The notes under the pieces: model-generated
Database searches by the model: none
Told to the model about the DNA's origin: nothing
Seen by the model: the letters and a program-made list of their open reading frames with translations, nothing else
From: Streptomyces chryseus
GTDB lineage: Bacteria > Actinomycetota > Actinomycetes > Streptomycetales > Streptomycetaceae
Assembly: GCF_014650755.1 (NCBI RefSeq)
Contig: NZ_BMVO01000007.1
Span: forward strand, 1-64,000
Reading direction: 5' to 3'
DNA: 64,000 nucleotides
Shown here: positions 17,319 through 25,691 of the stretch, piece by piece
Numbering within the stretch: position 1 is the first letter of the stretch
Layout of the letters: each line of letters starts with the position of its first letter
Translations under genes and position numbers: made by a program

Positions 17319-18194
17319 ATGGGCGGGCATGTCGTGGAACTGGGGCGCGTGCGGCAGATGTGGCACCTGCTGGAGCCGTTGCACGCCGTCCTCTACTACG
17401 CCCCCGAGGTCTTCGCGGAAGCGGAGAAGCTCGGCTGCGCGACGGACGTCCGCTGGCCGAGCTACTTCACCTGGCGCCGCGCGCCGCTGGGGGCCGTGGG
17501 CGCCGGGGTCGTGACCGCCGCGTTCTACAGCTTCAGCCCGCGCATGGTCGCGGAGTACGTCCCGGCGGGACCGGGCGGCGCCGACCCGGCCGACGCCCTG
17601 GCCGCACGGCTGCGCGGGATGGACGGGACGTACCGCGCCCTTTTCGGGGAGCGGGTCGACGGGCCGGAGATCGCCGAGGCCGCCGTTCTGGCCCGCCGGG
17701 CCGCCGAGGCCGCGGACACCGCGGGCCGGCCGCTCGCCGCCGCCAACGCCTCGCTGCCCTGGCCCGACGCCCCGCACCTCGTGCTGTGGCAGGCCGCGAC
17801 CGTCCTGCGCGAGCACCGCGGCGACGGTCACCTCGCGGCGCTGCTCACCGCCGGACTCGACCCGGTCGAGGCGCTGGTGAGCTTCGCGGGGATCGGAGCG
17901 GCGTCGGCGCAGACGTTCCGCAGCCGGGGCTGGAGCGACGAGGAGTGGACGGCCGCGCGGGAACGGCTCGTCGCGCGCGGGCTGCTGGACGCCGGGGGCG
18001 CCGCCACCGGGGCGGGACGCGCGCTGCGCGCCGAGGTCGAGCGGGTCACCGACGAGCTGGCCGCCGCGCCCTGGCGGGCCCTCGGGCCGGAAGGGACCGC
18101 GCGGCTGGGGGAGTTGCTGGGGCCGCTGTGGGTGGAGGTGCTGGGCTCGGGGCTGTTGCCGTCCGAGAACACGCTGGGCATCGGCAAGGTGTAG
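17319..18194 (+). CDS. SCO6745-family protein
   Basis: 291 residues, ATG with an excellent GGAGGAG site. It belongs to the actinobacterial family recognised by its N-terminal LLEPLHAVLYYAPE motif, the ...AAFYSFSPRMV block and a C-terminal winged-helix-like part (WSDEEWTAARERLVARGLL); database names are 'SCO6745 family' or helix-turn-helix protein. There is no signal peptide or membrane segment. Function is not established; the link to the TetR gene through a shared operator suggests it responds to the same ligand. Confidence 0.75.
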   Translation: MGGHVVELGRVRQMWHLLEPLHAVLYYAPEVFAEAEKLGCATDVRWPSYFTWRRAPLGAVGAGVVTAAFYSFSPRMVAEYVPAGPGGADPADALAARLRGMDGTYRALFGERVDGPEIAEAAVLARRAAEAADTAGRPLAAANASLPWPDAPHLVLWQAATVLREHRGDGHLAALLTAGLDPVEALVSFAGIGAASAQTFRSRGWSDEEWTAARERLVARGLLDAGGAATGAGRALRAEVERVTDELAAAPWRALGPEGTARLGELLGPLWVEVLGSGLLPSENTLGIGKV

Positions 18195-18218
18195 TACGCC
18201 CGTGGGATTCTGGACGGC

Positions 18219-18995
18219 ATGCATACCGACGCGCCCCGACGGACCGCCTGGATACGCACCCCGACGCGGGTGCGCGCGTTCCGGGCGGCCCTCCCCGCAG
18301 CCGCCCTGTCCGCCGCTCTCGCCGTCACCGGCTGCACACCGGAGGCGGTGGGCGGAAACGACGGCGGCCGGAAGCCGGGCGCGGCCGGCTCGGCGCTCGC
18401 CGCCGCCGAGGCCCTCACCGTCAAGGGGCGCGCGCCCAGGACCGGTTACGAGCGGGAGGCGTTCGGCAGCGCCTGGGCGGACACCGACGACAACGGGTGC
18501 GGGACCCGCGACGACATACTGAAACGCGACCTGGCCGACGTACGGATCAGGCGCGGCGGCGGAGCGGACTGCGAGGTCGCCGCCGGAACGCTCACCGAGG
18601 ACCCGTACACCGGGCGGCGCGTGGAGTTCGTGCGCGGACGCAGCAAGGTCGACATCGACCATGTCGTCGCCCTCTCCGACGCCTGGCAGAAGGGCGCCCA
18701 GAAGTGGCAGCGCCGCAAGCGGGTCGCCTTCGCCAACGACCCGCTCAACCTGCTGGCCGTCGACTCCTCCGCCAACCGCCGCAAGAGCGACGGCGACACG
18801 GCGACCTGGCTGCCCGCGAACAAGGCGTACCGCTGTGTGTACGTGGCCCGGCAGGTGGCCGTGAAGAAGAAGTACGAGCTGTGGGTGACCGGCGCAGAAC
18901 GGGACGCCATGCGGCGCGTGCTGTCCCGCTGCCCGGGCGAACGACTGCCCGCCGCCGGCGGCCCGACCGACGCCCCGGCCCGCTTCGGAGGCTGA
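18219..18995 (+). CDS. Exported lipoprotein with HNH nuclease domain (DUF1524/GmrSD C-terminal type)
   Basis: 258 residues. The N-terminus is a lipoprotein signal ending in the lipobox AVTGC (Cys about residue 39). The C-terminal half has the HNH pattern DIDHVVALSDAW (D and H of the beta-beta-alpha metal fold) and NDPLNLLAVDSSANRRKSD. This pattern is common in Streptomyces exported nucleases and resembles the HNH part of GmrSD enzymes. Likely role: degradation of extracellular DNA at the cell surface or phosphate scavenging; this is inferred. It follows the SCO6745-family gene by 24 bp and ends before a strong terminator. Confidence 0.85.
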   Translation: MHTDAPRRTAWIRTPTRVRAFRAALPAAALSAALAVTGCTPEAVGGNDGGRKPGAAGSALAAAEALTVKGRAPRTGYEREAFGSAWADTDDNGCGTRDDILKRDLADVRIRRGGGADCEVAAGTLTEDPYTGRRVEFVRGRSKVDIDHVVALSDAWQKGAQKWQRRKRVAFANDPLNLLAVDSSANRRKSDGDTATWLPANKAYRCVYVARQVAVKKKYELWVTGAERDAMRRVLSRCPGERLPAAGGPTDAPARFGG

Positions 18996-19111
18996 GGGCC
19001 GAGGTGGTGGAGCGCCGAGGTGTCGCGGCCCTGTGGGGTTGGAGCGCTGAGGCGTTGGGGCGCTGTGGTGTGAGGCGTGCGGCGTTGAGGCGCGTCCGCG
19101 CGCGGAAAAGT

Positions 19112-19150
19112 GTCCGGCCCACTCGCGGGGGGTGCGCGAGTGGGCCGGAC
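19112..19150. terminator. Bidirectional terminator after the HNH gene
   Basis: A perfect 15-bp stem starting GTCCGGCCCA (19112-19126 with 19136-19150) with a 9-nt loop between convergent genes. Confidence 0.9.
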
Positions 19151-19190
19151 GGTCTGTGGTGGGGCCGGGTAGTGCTGGTGGTGCGGGTGG

Positions 19191-20021
19191 TCAGAGCTTC
19201 AGGTCCCACTGCGAGGCGTCGTGGGAGAAGTCCGGGGAGATCTCGACGACCAGGTTCTCGGCGTCGGCCGGGGTGTCGAAGGCGTACACGGCGGTGGCCT
19301 TCTTGCCCGGGGCGAGCGTGCCGGTGAAGAGTTCGCCGACCTTCTCGTCGAAGATCTGCTCGGCCTTCACGCCCTCGGCGCCGGCGCGGGCCTCGGCGGT
19401 GACGAGCGCGGCGTCGAACTTCTTCGTGCCGGCGTTGTCGATGACGACGGTGACCTTGTAGGCCTTGTTGCCCTTGGTGTGCCCGATGGCGTACTCGCCG
19501 GGGGTGTACGGCTCCGGGGCGGACGCGGTGACGGTCAGCTTGTCCTCGTAGACGGCCGAGTCACCGGCCGCCAGCGTTTCGGCGTCCTCGCCCGCGGCGC
19601 CACCCTTGCCCTTCTTGCCCTTGTTCTTGCCGTCGCTCTTCGCGCTGCCGTCGCCCGACTCCTTGGTCGCCGACGAGCTGCTGGTCGCCTTGTTGATGTC
19701 GTCCACCGCGTCGTCCACGGCCTTGAAGAGGATGACCGCGCCGACCACCGACATGATCAGCGAGATCAGGCCCAGGATGGCGCCCGCCAGGGCGACGCCC
19801 TTGTTGGTGGCCCCGCCGCGCTTGGCGCGGCCCCGGCCGGCCAGGCCCATGACCAGGGCGATGATGCCGAGGATGCCGGCGAGCCAGAAGAAGAACGGGA
19901 TCAGACCCGACAGCGCGCCGATGATGCCGAGGATCAGGGCGGCAGTGCCCAGGCCGTTGCGGGCCTGCGCGGCCGGCGTCGGAGCCTGCGGGAACTGAGG
20001 CTGCTGCGTGTACTGAGACAT
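19191..20021 (-). CDS. DUF4190/DUF4352 membrane-anchored protein
   Basis: 276 residues from ATG 20021, which has GGAGGA upstream. A Gln/Pro-rich cytoplasmic start is followed by three hydrophobic segments (DUF4190 core: TAALILGIIGALSGLIPFFFW, IIALVMGLAG, GVALAGAILGLISLIMSVVG). A Ser/Lys/Gly-rich linker and a C-terminal beta-sandwich-like DUF4352 domain (VYEDKLTVTASAPEPYTPGE; GTLAPGKKATAVYAFD) exposed outside the membrane complete it. This is a very common Streptomyces surface architecture with no known activity. Confidence 0.8.
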   Translation of the reverse strand: MSQYTQQPQFPQAPTPAAQARNGLGTAALILGIIGALSGLIPFFFWLAGILGIIALVMGLAGRGRAKRGGATNKGVALAGAILGLISLIMSVVGAVILFKAVDDAVDDINKATSSSSATKESGDGSAKSDGKNKGKKGKGGAAGEDAETLAAGDSAVYEDKLTVTASAPEPYTPGEYAIGHTKGNKAYKVTVVIDNAGTKKFDAALVTAEARAGAEGVKAEQIFDEKVGELFTGTLAPGKKATAVYAFDTPADAENLVVEISPDFSHDASQWDLKL

Positions 20022-20220
20022 GGATGTCCTCCGGACAAGGGGTGTGCGGGACTGCCTTGCCGCCCCGTTCTGCTGCGATGGGTCAATCACAGCAGAGCTT
20101 GTGAACCGAGTCAACACGATTCACGCATCCACTTGGGTTCACGTCGTGAAGCGGGCTGTCTTGTGTGCGCGGGTATGCTCGGTGCACAAGCAGGTGCAGG
20201 TGTACGAGGGGAGCCGGCCG

Positions 20221-22317
20221 GTGTCGGACAACGCAGCAGAGGTGACCGCCGCCGGAATCGCCCGGCTCGCCGGGGTGGGCCGCGCCGCCGTGAGCAACTG
20301 GCGCCGCCGCCACCCGGACTTCCCCAAACCCGTCGGCGGCACCGAGACAAGCCCTTCGTTCGCCCTCCCGGCGGTCGAGCAGTGGCTGCGCGACCAGGGG
20401 AAAATCGCCGAGGTGCCGCTGCGCGAGCGGGTCTGGCAGCAGCTCGCCGGCCACCCGGCGGGCGCCGTGACCGCCCTGATCCACGCGGGCTGCGTGCTCC
20501 TGCTCGTACGCGACAGGCCGACCGCGTGGCTCCAGCTCTCCGCCGTCTCCGACGAGAAGCTGGCCGCACTCCTGTCGCCCGCGCTGGGGGAGGTCCTCGC
20601 CCCCCGCTTCGGCCCGCACCGGGCTGTTCACACCCCGGACGCGTCCGCGCTGGTTCCCTCCGTACCTCTGCTGCGCGCCACTGCTGAGCTGGCCGCCGAG
20701 CTCGGCGCGCGCCAGACGTACGAGTTCCTGCTCGGCCGCCACCTCGACGCCAACCCGCGCCAGTACACCCTCACCCCGCCCGGCCCCGCCGCCCTGATGG
20801 CGGCCCTCGCGGGCCCCGCCCGTACCGTCCTCGACCCGGCCTGCGGCACCGGCACGCTGCTGCGCGCCGTCGCACAGGGCGCCGGGGCCAAGTCCACCGA
20901 CGCGCAGTCCGACGGAGCGGGCCCCGCCGGCGCCCAGGACGGGCGCGCCCTGCACGGCCAGGACAGCGACCCCGACCTGGCCGCCCTCGCCGCCCTGCGC
21001 CTCGCCCTGCACACCGAGAGCGGCGGCGGCCAAGTCCGCGTCGCCGCCGCCGACTCCCTGCGCGCCGACGCCTTCCCGCGGGTCGCCGCCGACGCCGTGC
21101 TCTGCCACCCGCCGTTCAACGAACGCAACTGGGGCCACGACGAGCTGGCCTACGACGCCCGCTGGGAGTACGGCTTCCCGGCCCGCACGGAGTCCGAACT
21201 CGCCTGGGTCCAGCACGCACTGGCCCGGCTGCGCGAGGGCGGTACCGCCGTCCTCCTGATGCCGCCCGCCGCCGCCTCCCGCCGCTCCGGCCGCCGCATC
21301 CGCGCCGACCTGCTGCGCCGGGGCGCCCTGCGCGCCGTCGTGTCGCTCCCGGCCGGCGCCGCGCCCCCGTACGGCATCCCGCTGCACCTGTGGGTCCTGC
21401 GCAAGCCCGCGCCGGGCGGCCGCCCGTCCCACGAACTGCTGCTCGTCGACACGGCCGACCTCTCCGCCGCCGGCCGCGACAAGCTCGACTGGCAGGCCCT
21501 GCACAGCGCCGTCCTCGACACCTGGCAGACCTTCGACCGCGACGGCACCGTCGCCGGACGCCCGGGCGTCAGCCGCTCGGTGTCCGTGATCGAGCTGCTC
21601 GACGACGACGTGGACCTCGCCCCCGCCCGCCACCTGCCGCCCCCGGCCGCCGGCGGAGGCGCCGCCGAACTCGCCGTCGTACGGGAGCGGCTGGCCGAGA
21701 CACTGCGGCAGACCACCGCGCTCACGCCCCCGGCGGGGGAAGCCGCGCGACCACCGCGCTGGCCCACCACCACCGTCGGCGAACTCGCCAGGGCGGGCGC
21801 CCTGGTGCTGCGCGCGGGCGGCGCGGGAGCCGGTTCCGGGGAACGGGTCCTCACCGAACAGGACGTGCTCGGCGGGGCTGCGCCCTCGGGCAGCCTCCCC
21901 GAAGGCCCGGCGGAGGACCCGGTGCTCGTCGAAGCGGGCGACGTGGTGGTGCCCGTGCTCGGCGGCGGCTCGGTCGTCCGTGTCGTCGACGACACGACCG
22001 CGGGCGCCGCCCTCGGCCGCAGCCTCCAGCTGCTGCGCCCCGATCCGGCGGCCCTCGACCCCTGGTTCCTCGCCGGCTTCCTGCGCGGCACCGCCAACAA
22101 CCGCCAGGCCAGCAGCTACGCCTCGACCTCCACCCGGCTGGACGTGCGCCGGCTCCAGCTGCCCCGGCTGCCGCTCGCCGACCAGCTCCAGTACGGCGAA
22201 CGCTTCCGCACCCTGGCGGAGTTCGAGGACGCCCTGCGGCAGGCGGGACGCCTCGGCGAACAGCTCGTGCAGGGGCTGTACGACGGCCTGACGGACGGGA
22301 CCGTACGGCCGCGGTGA
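20221..22317 (+). CDS. Orphan N-6 DNA methylase-like protein (HTH + HsdM + S-subunit-like C-terminus)
   Basis: 698 residues. GTG 20221 is preceded by GAGGGGAG. In order: an N-terminal helix-turn-helix (GIARLAGVGRAAVSNWRRRHPDFPKPV), an HsdM-type methyltransferase core with SAM motif DPACGTGTLL (from residue 205) and catalytic-loop motif HPPF (from residue 296), and the RAVVSLPAG...YGIPLHLWVL strand block of type I modification subunits. The C-terminal region resembles type I specificity/half-TRD sequences (SSYASTSTRLDVRRLQLPRLPLADQ). The usual motif IV is NPP[FY]; here the first residue is His, so catalysis is doubtful. No restriction gene is adjacent. It may act as a DNA-binding regulator derived from a methylase. 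Confidence 0.75.
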   Translation: MSDNAAEVTAAGIARLAGVGRAAVSNWRRRHPDFPKPVGGTETSPSFALPAVEQWLRDQGKIAEVPLRERVWQQLAGHPAGAVTALIHAGCVLLLVRDRPTAWLQLSAVSDEKLAALLSPALGEVLAPRFGPHRAVHTPDASALVPSVPLLRATAELAAELGARQTYEFLLGRHLDANPRQYTLTPPGPAALMAALAGPARTVLDPACGTGTLLRAVAQGAGAKSTDAQSDGAGPAGAQDGRALHGQDSDPDLAALAALRLALHTESGGGQVRVAAADSLRADAFPRVAADAVLCHPPFNERNWGHDELAYDARWEYGFPARTESELAWVQHALARLREGGTAVLLMPPAAASRRSGRRIRADLLRRGALRAVVSLPAGAAPPYGIPLHLWVLRKPAPGGRPSHELLLVDTADLSAAGRDKLDWQALHSAVLDTWQTFDRDGTVAGRPGVSRSVSVIELLDDDVDLAPARHLPPPAAGGGAAELAVVRERLAETLRQTTALTPPAGEAARPPRWPTTTVGELARAGALVLRAGGAGAGSGERVLTEQDVLGGAAPSGSLPEGPAEDPVLVEAGDVVVPVLGGGSVVRVVDDTTAGAALGRSLQLLRPDPAALDPWFLAGFLRGTANNRQASSYASTSTRLDVRRLQLPRLPLADQLQYGERFRTLAEFEDALRQAGRLGEQLVQGLYDGLTDGTVRPR

Positions 22318-22486
22318 GTCGCGAGTGAGTCACGAGAACACGGCGGAGTGAGCCGCGCCACATCGGATCCGTACAACCCGTGGGCCGTTGTCGGTGTCGG
22401 TGTATACGCTCAAAGCGCTTGGTCGAGCGCGTGCCGCACCGAGTGTCTGTCCCCACGTACGTCTCACCAGGTCCTCAGGAGCAGCC

Positions 22487-23161
22487 ATGCACGGCTCCGG
22501 CACCACGCCGCCAGTCCGCACTGACGGCGCCGTCATCACCATGCGCGTGCTGTTCCCCATCTGCGCCGTGTTCAGCTGCGGCGTCCTGTCGTGCGTGCCG
22601 CTGTTCCGCATCGCGATCCTGCGCGGGCGCTGGTACGACTGGGCGGCCGCGTGGGCGAGCATCCCGGTGGCGATCACGGCCTTCGCCGTCGTCGGTTCGC
22701 TGCCCGAGGGAGACGTCAGGACCGACATAGCGCTGTCCTGCATCCTGATCCTCGGGGCCGCGACCGCCGGGTACTTCCTGGTCTTCGACATCCGGCACTA
22801 CGCGCGGCTCGGGGCCGCCGACGGGCCGCACTCCGTCACCGGGCCCCGTGCCCCCTACGGTCCGTACGCCCCGCAGGTACAGCCCCAGCCGCAGCAGCAG
22901 CCGTACGGGCAGGCTGCCCCGCCGCGGTACGGCTACCCGAACCCGTACGCCAGCACCCCGGCGGTCAACCCGTCCCCGGCCCCGCCGCACCACCAGCCAC
23001 AGCCGCAGCCCCAGCAAGCGCCCCCACAGCAGCCGCACTCCCACGAGCACCCCCACCAGCATCCGCCCCAGCAGCCCCGCCGCGTGGACCAGGTCCGGGC
23101 CGAGCTGGACGAGCTGAGCGACCTCCTGCGCAAAGACCAGCGGGGTGACCGGGACCGGTGA
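22487..23161 (+). CDS. Small membrane protein with Pro/Gln/His-rich tail, coupled to the kinase
   Basis: 224 residues, ATG with AGGAG upstream. Three or four hydrophobic segments lie in the first ~110 residues (MRVLFPICAVFSCGVLSCV, WAAAWASIPVAITAFAVVG, IALSCILILGAATAGYFLV). A long disordered tail rich in Pro, Gln and His follows and ends in a short charged helix (VRAELDELSDLLRKDQ). Its stop overlaps the kinase GTG start (GTGA), so the two are translated together; it may be a membrane partner or substrate of the kinase. No domain with a known function is recognised. Confidence 0.75.
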   Translation: MHGSGTTPPVRTDGAVITMRVLFPICAVFSCGVLSCVPLFRIAILRGRWYDWAAAWASIPVAITAFAVVGSLPEGDVRTDIALSCILILGAATAGYFLVFDIRHYARLGAADGPHSVTGPRAPYGPYAPQVQPQPQQQPYGQAAPPRYGYPNPYASTPAVNPSPAPPHHQPQPQPQQAPPQQPHSHEHPHQHPPQQPRRVDQVRAELDELSDLLRKDQRGDRDR

Positions 23162-24690
23162 ACGGACGGATCATCGCGGGGCGTTACGAGCTGTCCAACA
23201 TCATCGGCCAGGGCGGCATGGGCCAGGTCTGGACGGCGTACGACCAGCGCCTCGACCGCCGTGTCGCGGTGAAGCTGCTGCGCCCCGACCGGATGGCCGC
23301 CGCCACCGCCGCCGACGAGATGCGCCGCCGCTTCGTGCGCGAGTGCCGGGTCACCGCCCAGGTGGACCACCCGGGCCTCGTCACCGTCCACGACGCGGGC
23401 AGCGACGACGACGACCTCTACCTGGTCATGCAGTACGTCAAGGGCTCCGACCTCGCCGACCACCTCGCCGAGCACGACCCGTACCCCTGGCCGTGGGCCG
23501 TCGCGGTCGCCGCCCAGCTGTGCGCGGTGCTGTCCGCCGTGCACGCGGTGCCGATCGTCCACCGCGACCTCAAGCCGCGCAACGTCATGGTCAGGCCCGA
23601 AGGCACGATCACCGTCCTGGACCTCGGCGTCGCATCCGTCCTCGACACCGACACCACCCGTCTCACCCACACCGGCTCGCCCATCGGCAGCCCCGCCTAC
23701 ATGGCGCCCGAGCAGGCGATGGGCGGCGCGGTCGGCCCGTACACCGACCTCTACGCCCTCGGCGTCCTGATGCACGAACTCCTCAGCGGCAACGTGCCCT
23801 TCGCCGGCTCCACGGTCCTCGGGGTCCTGCACCGCCACCTGTACGAGCCGCCGCTGCCCGTCCGCCAGCTCCGCCAGGACATCCCCGAGCCGCTCGAAGC
23901 GCTGGTCCTGCGCCTGCTCGCCAAGGACCCGCAGCACCGCCCCTCCTCCGCCCAGGAGGTGTACGAGGCGCTGGCCCCCCTGCTGCCGGCGCACGGTGGC
24001 GCACCGGCGGGACCGCTCGACCCCACGCGCCCGTTCCTGCGCCCGCACGCCCCCTGGCCCGACCGGGCCACCGCCCCGCCCGCCGCCCAGCCCACCCCCG
24101 CGCAGGCCCAGCCCGACGTCGCGGGCGCGGTCGACGAGGTCAAGCAGCTCCTCGGCGAGGGGCGGATCACCCAGGCCGTCGACATCCTCGGCGGCATCCT
24201 GCCGGCCGCCGCCGCCCAGCACGGCGAGCGCTCCCCGGTCGTCCGCATCCTGCGCAAGCAGTACGCCGCGACGCTGCTGGACGACGGGCAGTACCGCCGC
24301 GCACTGCCCGAGCTGCGCCGCCTCGCGGACGACCGCGCCGCCGAGGCGGGCCTGGCCGACCCGCAGGCGCTCCAGTTCCGGTACGACGCGGCGCAGTGCC
24401 TGGAGCAGCTCGGCGAACCGGCCGCGGCGCTCGCCGAGTACCGCGGCCTGCTGCCCTACTTCGAGAACCAGTACGCGGGCGGGACGCCGGCGACCGACGC
24501 CACCGCCCGCGCCTTCGACATCCGCCACCGCATCGCGAACCTGCTGCTCGCGATGGGCGACCACGCCGCCGCGCACGCCCAGTTGCAGGGCCTGCTGTAC
24601 GACGCCGAGCTCGCGTACGGCCCGTACCACCCGCTGCCGGCCGAGGTGCGCCGCGCGCTTGACCGCCACCAACGGATGCGGGACGTCTGA
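23158..24690 (+). CDS. Serine/threonine protein kinase (Hanks type) with C-terminal TPR-like region
   Basis: 510 residues. Kinase domain from residue ~10 to ~275: glycine loop GQGGMGQV (17-24), ATP-binding Lys39, catalytic loop HRDLKPRN (135-142), DLG in place of DFG (D155), and MAPEQ. After a Pro/Ala-rich linker (~280-320), residues ~325-510 form helical repeats (EVKQLLGEGRITQAVDILGG; EPAAALAEYRGLLPYF) like tetratricopeptide repeats. There is no transmembrane helix, so it is a soluble kinase probably tethered through the coupled upstream membrane protein. DLG is a tolerated variant and the kinase should be active. Confidence 0.9.
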   Translation: MNGRIIAGRYELSNIIGQGGMGQVWTAYDQRLDRRVAVKLLRPDRMAAATAADEMRRRFVRECRVTAQVDHPGLVTVHDAGSDDDDLYLVMQYVKGSDLADHLAEHDPYPWPWAVAVAAQLCAVLSAVHAVPIVHRDLKPRNVMVRPEGTITVLDLGVASVLDTDTTRLTHTGSPIGSPAYMAPEQAMGGAVGPYTDLYALGVLMHELLSGNVPFAGSTVLGVLHRHLYEPPLPVRQLRQDIPEPLEALVLRLLAKDPQHRPSSAQEVYEALAPLLPAHGGAPAGPLDPTRPFLRPHAPWPDRATAPPAAQPTPAQAQPDVAGAVDEVKQLLGEGRITQAVDILGGILPAAAAQHGERSPVVRILRKQYAATLLDDGQYRRALPELRRLADDRAAEAGLADPQALQFRYDAAQCLEQLGEPAAALAEYRGLLPYFENQYAGGTPATDATARAFDIRHRIANLLLAMGDHAAAHAQLQGLLYDAELAYGPYHPLPAEVRRALDRHQRMRDV

Positions 24691-24714
24691 GCGTGCGGGC
24701 GGGAGGCCCGACGG

Positions 24715-25632
24715 TCAGCGCGCCCGCAGGAAGGCGGAGGTCGCGACCCGGCCCACCAGGGTGAGCCTGCTGTCGCCGCCCGCCAGGTGCTTGTCCAGCG
24801 CGTCCTTGACGCCGGGCCAGCGCGCGTCGCCGTAGTCGTCGAGGACGACGACCGCGTCCGCGGCGGCGATCCGCTCCACCCATTCCAGGTCGGCGAGCAC
24901 GCCCTCGAAGGAGTGGTCGCCGTCGACGACGATCACGCCGTACTCACGGTCGGAGACCTCCGCCCGCACCTCCGGGTCCCCCGAGAACCCCTGCCGGACG
25001 CGCGCGCCGGTGCCCGGACGGCCGCCGCCGAGCGCCAGGTTGGCCCGTACGACGTCCTCGCGCACCGGCGTGCCGGTCGGCTCCTCGTAGTCGCTCGTGC
25101 CCGGCTGGAGCTGCGAGCCGGCCAGCGGATCGACGATCGTCAGCGTCGCCTCGACGCCCGTCCGGTGCAGCATCCGCATCAGGGCGGCGGCGAACAGCCC
25201 GTGCAGCGTGCCGATCTCCAGCACTTCGAGCCCCGGTGTGCCGTTGTCCTCGCTCGTGGGCCGCGCGAGCAGCGGGACGGTGGCGAGCTTGCCGCACACG
25301 TTGGACGTACCGCCCGCCATCCTGCCGACGCCCAGCGCCTCCAGAGCCACCACGTTGCGGTAGGCGACGGTCACGTTGCGCCGGGCGCGCTCGCCCGCGC
25401 CCGTCGTGGCCTCCACCTCCTTCACGAGCCGGTCGATCTGGTCGGGCGTGGGCATGCGGTGCTGGCCGCGACCGGTGCGGTCGAGGAGCATGGTGAGGCC
25501 GTGTTGTTTCCGCCGCAGTTCGGTGACTTCGCGGCGGAGCCCCGCGGTGTGACGTGAGATGCGCTGGTCGACGAGCACGGCGACGGGGCGCAGGGCCCAC
25601 TTCGTCAGCCGGTTGCTCAGCAGAGATGGCAT
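24715..25632 (-). CDS. Class I SAM-dependent methyltransferase-like protein
   Basis: 305 residues from ATG 25632 (AGAGG 9 nt upstream). An alternative ATG at 25695 would overlap the YfhO stop as ATGA but adds an Arg/Pro-rich stretch of antisense character. An N-terminal helical region (VLVDQRISRHTAGLRREVTELRR) precedes a Rossmann core with LEVLEIGTLHGLFAAALMRM as motif I and YGVIVVDGDHSFEGVLADLEW as the acidic strand/metal-binding block, typical of the Methyltransf_24/TylF-CmcI group. It follows the yfhO-like gene on the same strand, so it may modify the glycan or lipid made by that locus (inference). Confidence 0.7.
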   Translation of the reverse strand: MPSLLSNRLTKWALRPVAVLVDQRISRHTAGLRREVTELRRKQHGLTMLLDRTGRGQHRMPTPDQIDRLVKEVEATTGAGERARRNVTVAYRNVVALEALGVGRMAGGTSNVCGKLATVPLLARPTSEDNGTPGLEVLEIGTLHGLFAAALMRMLHRTGVEATLTIVDPLAGSQLQPGTSDYEEPTGTPVREDVVRANLALGGGRPGTGARVRQGFSGDPEVRAEVSDREYGVIVVDGDHSFEGVLADLEWVERIAAADAVVVLDDYGDARWPGVKDALDKHLAGGDSRLTLVGRVATSAFLRAR

Positions 25633-25691
25633 GCGGATTCGCCTCTGGCCTCGGTCCGGGTGGGGGCAGGCGGCCGACCGTACGCCGCGGC

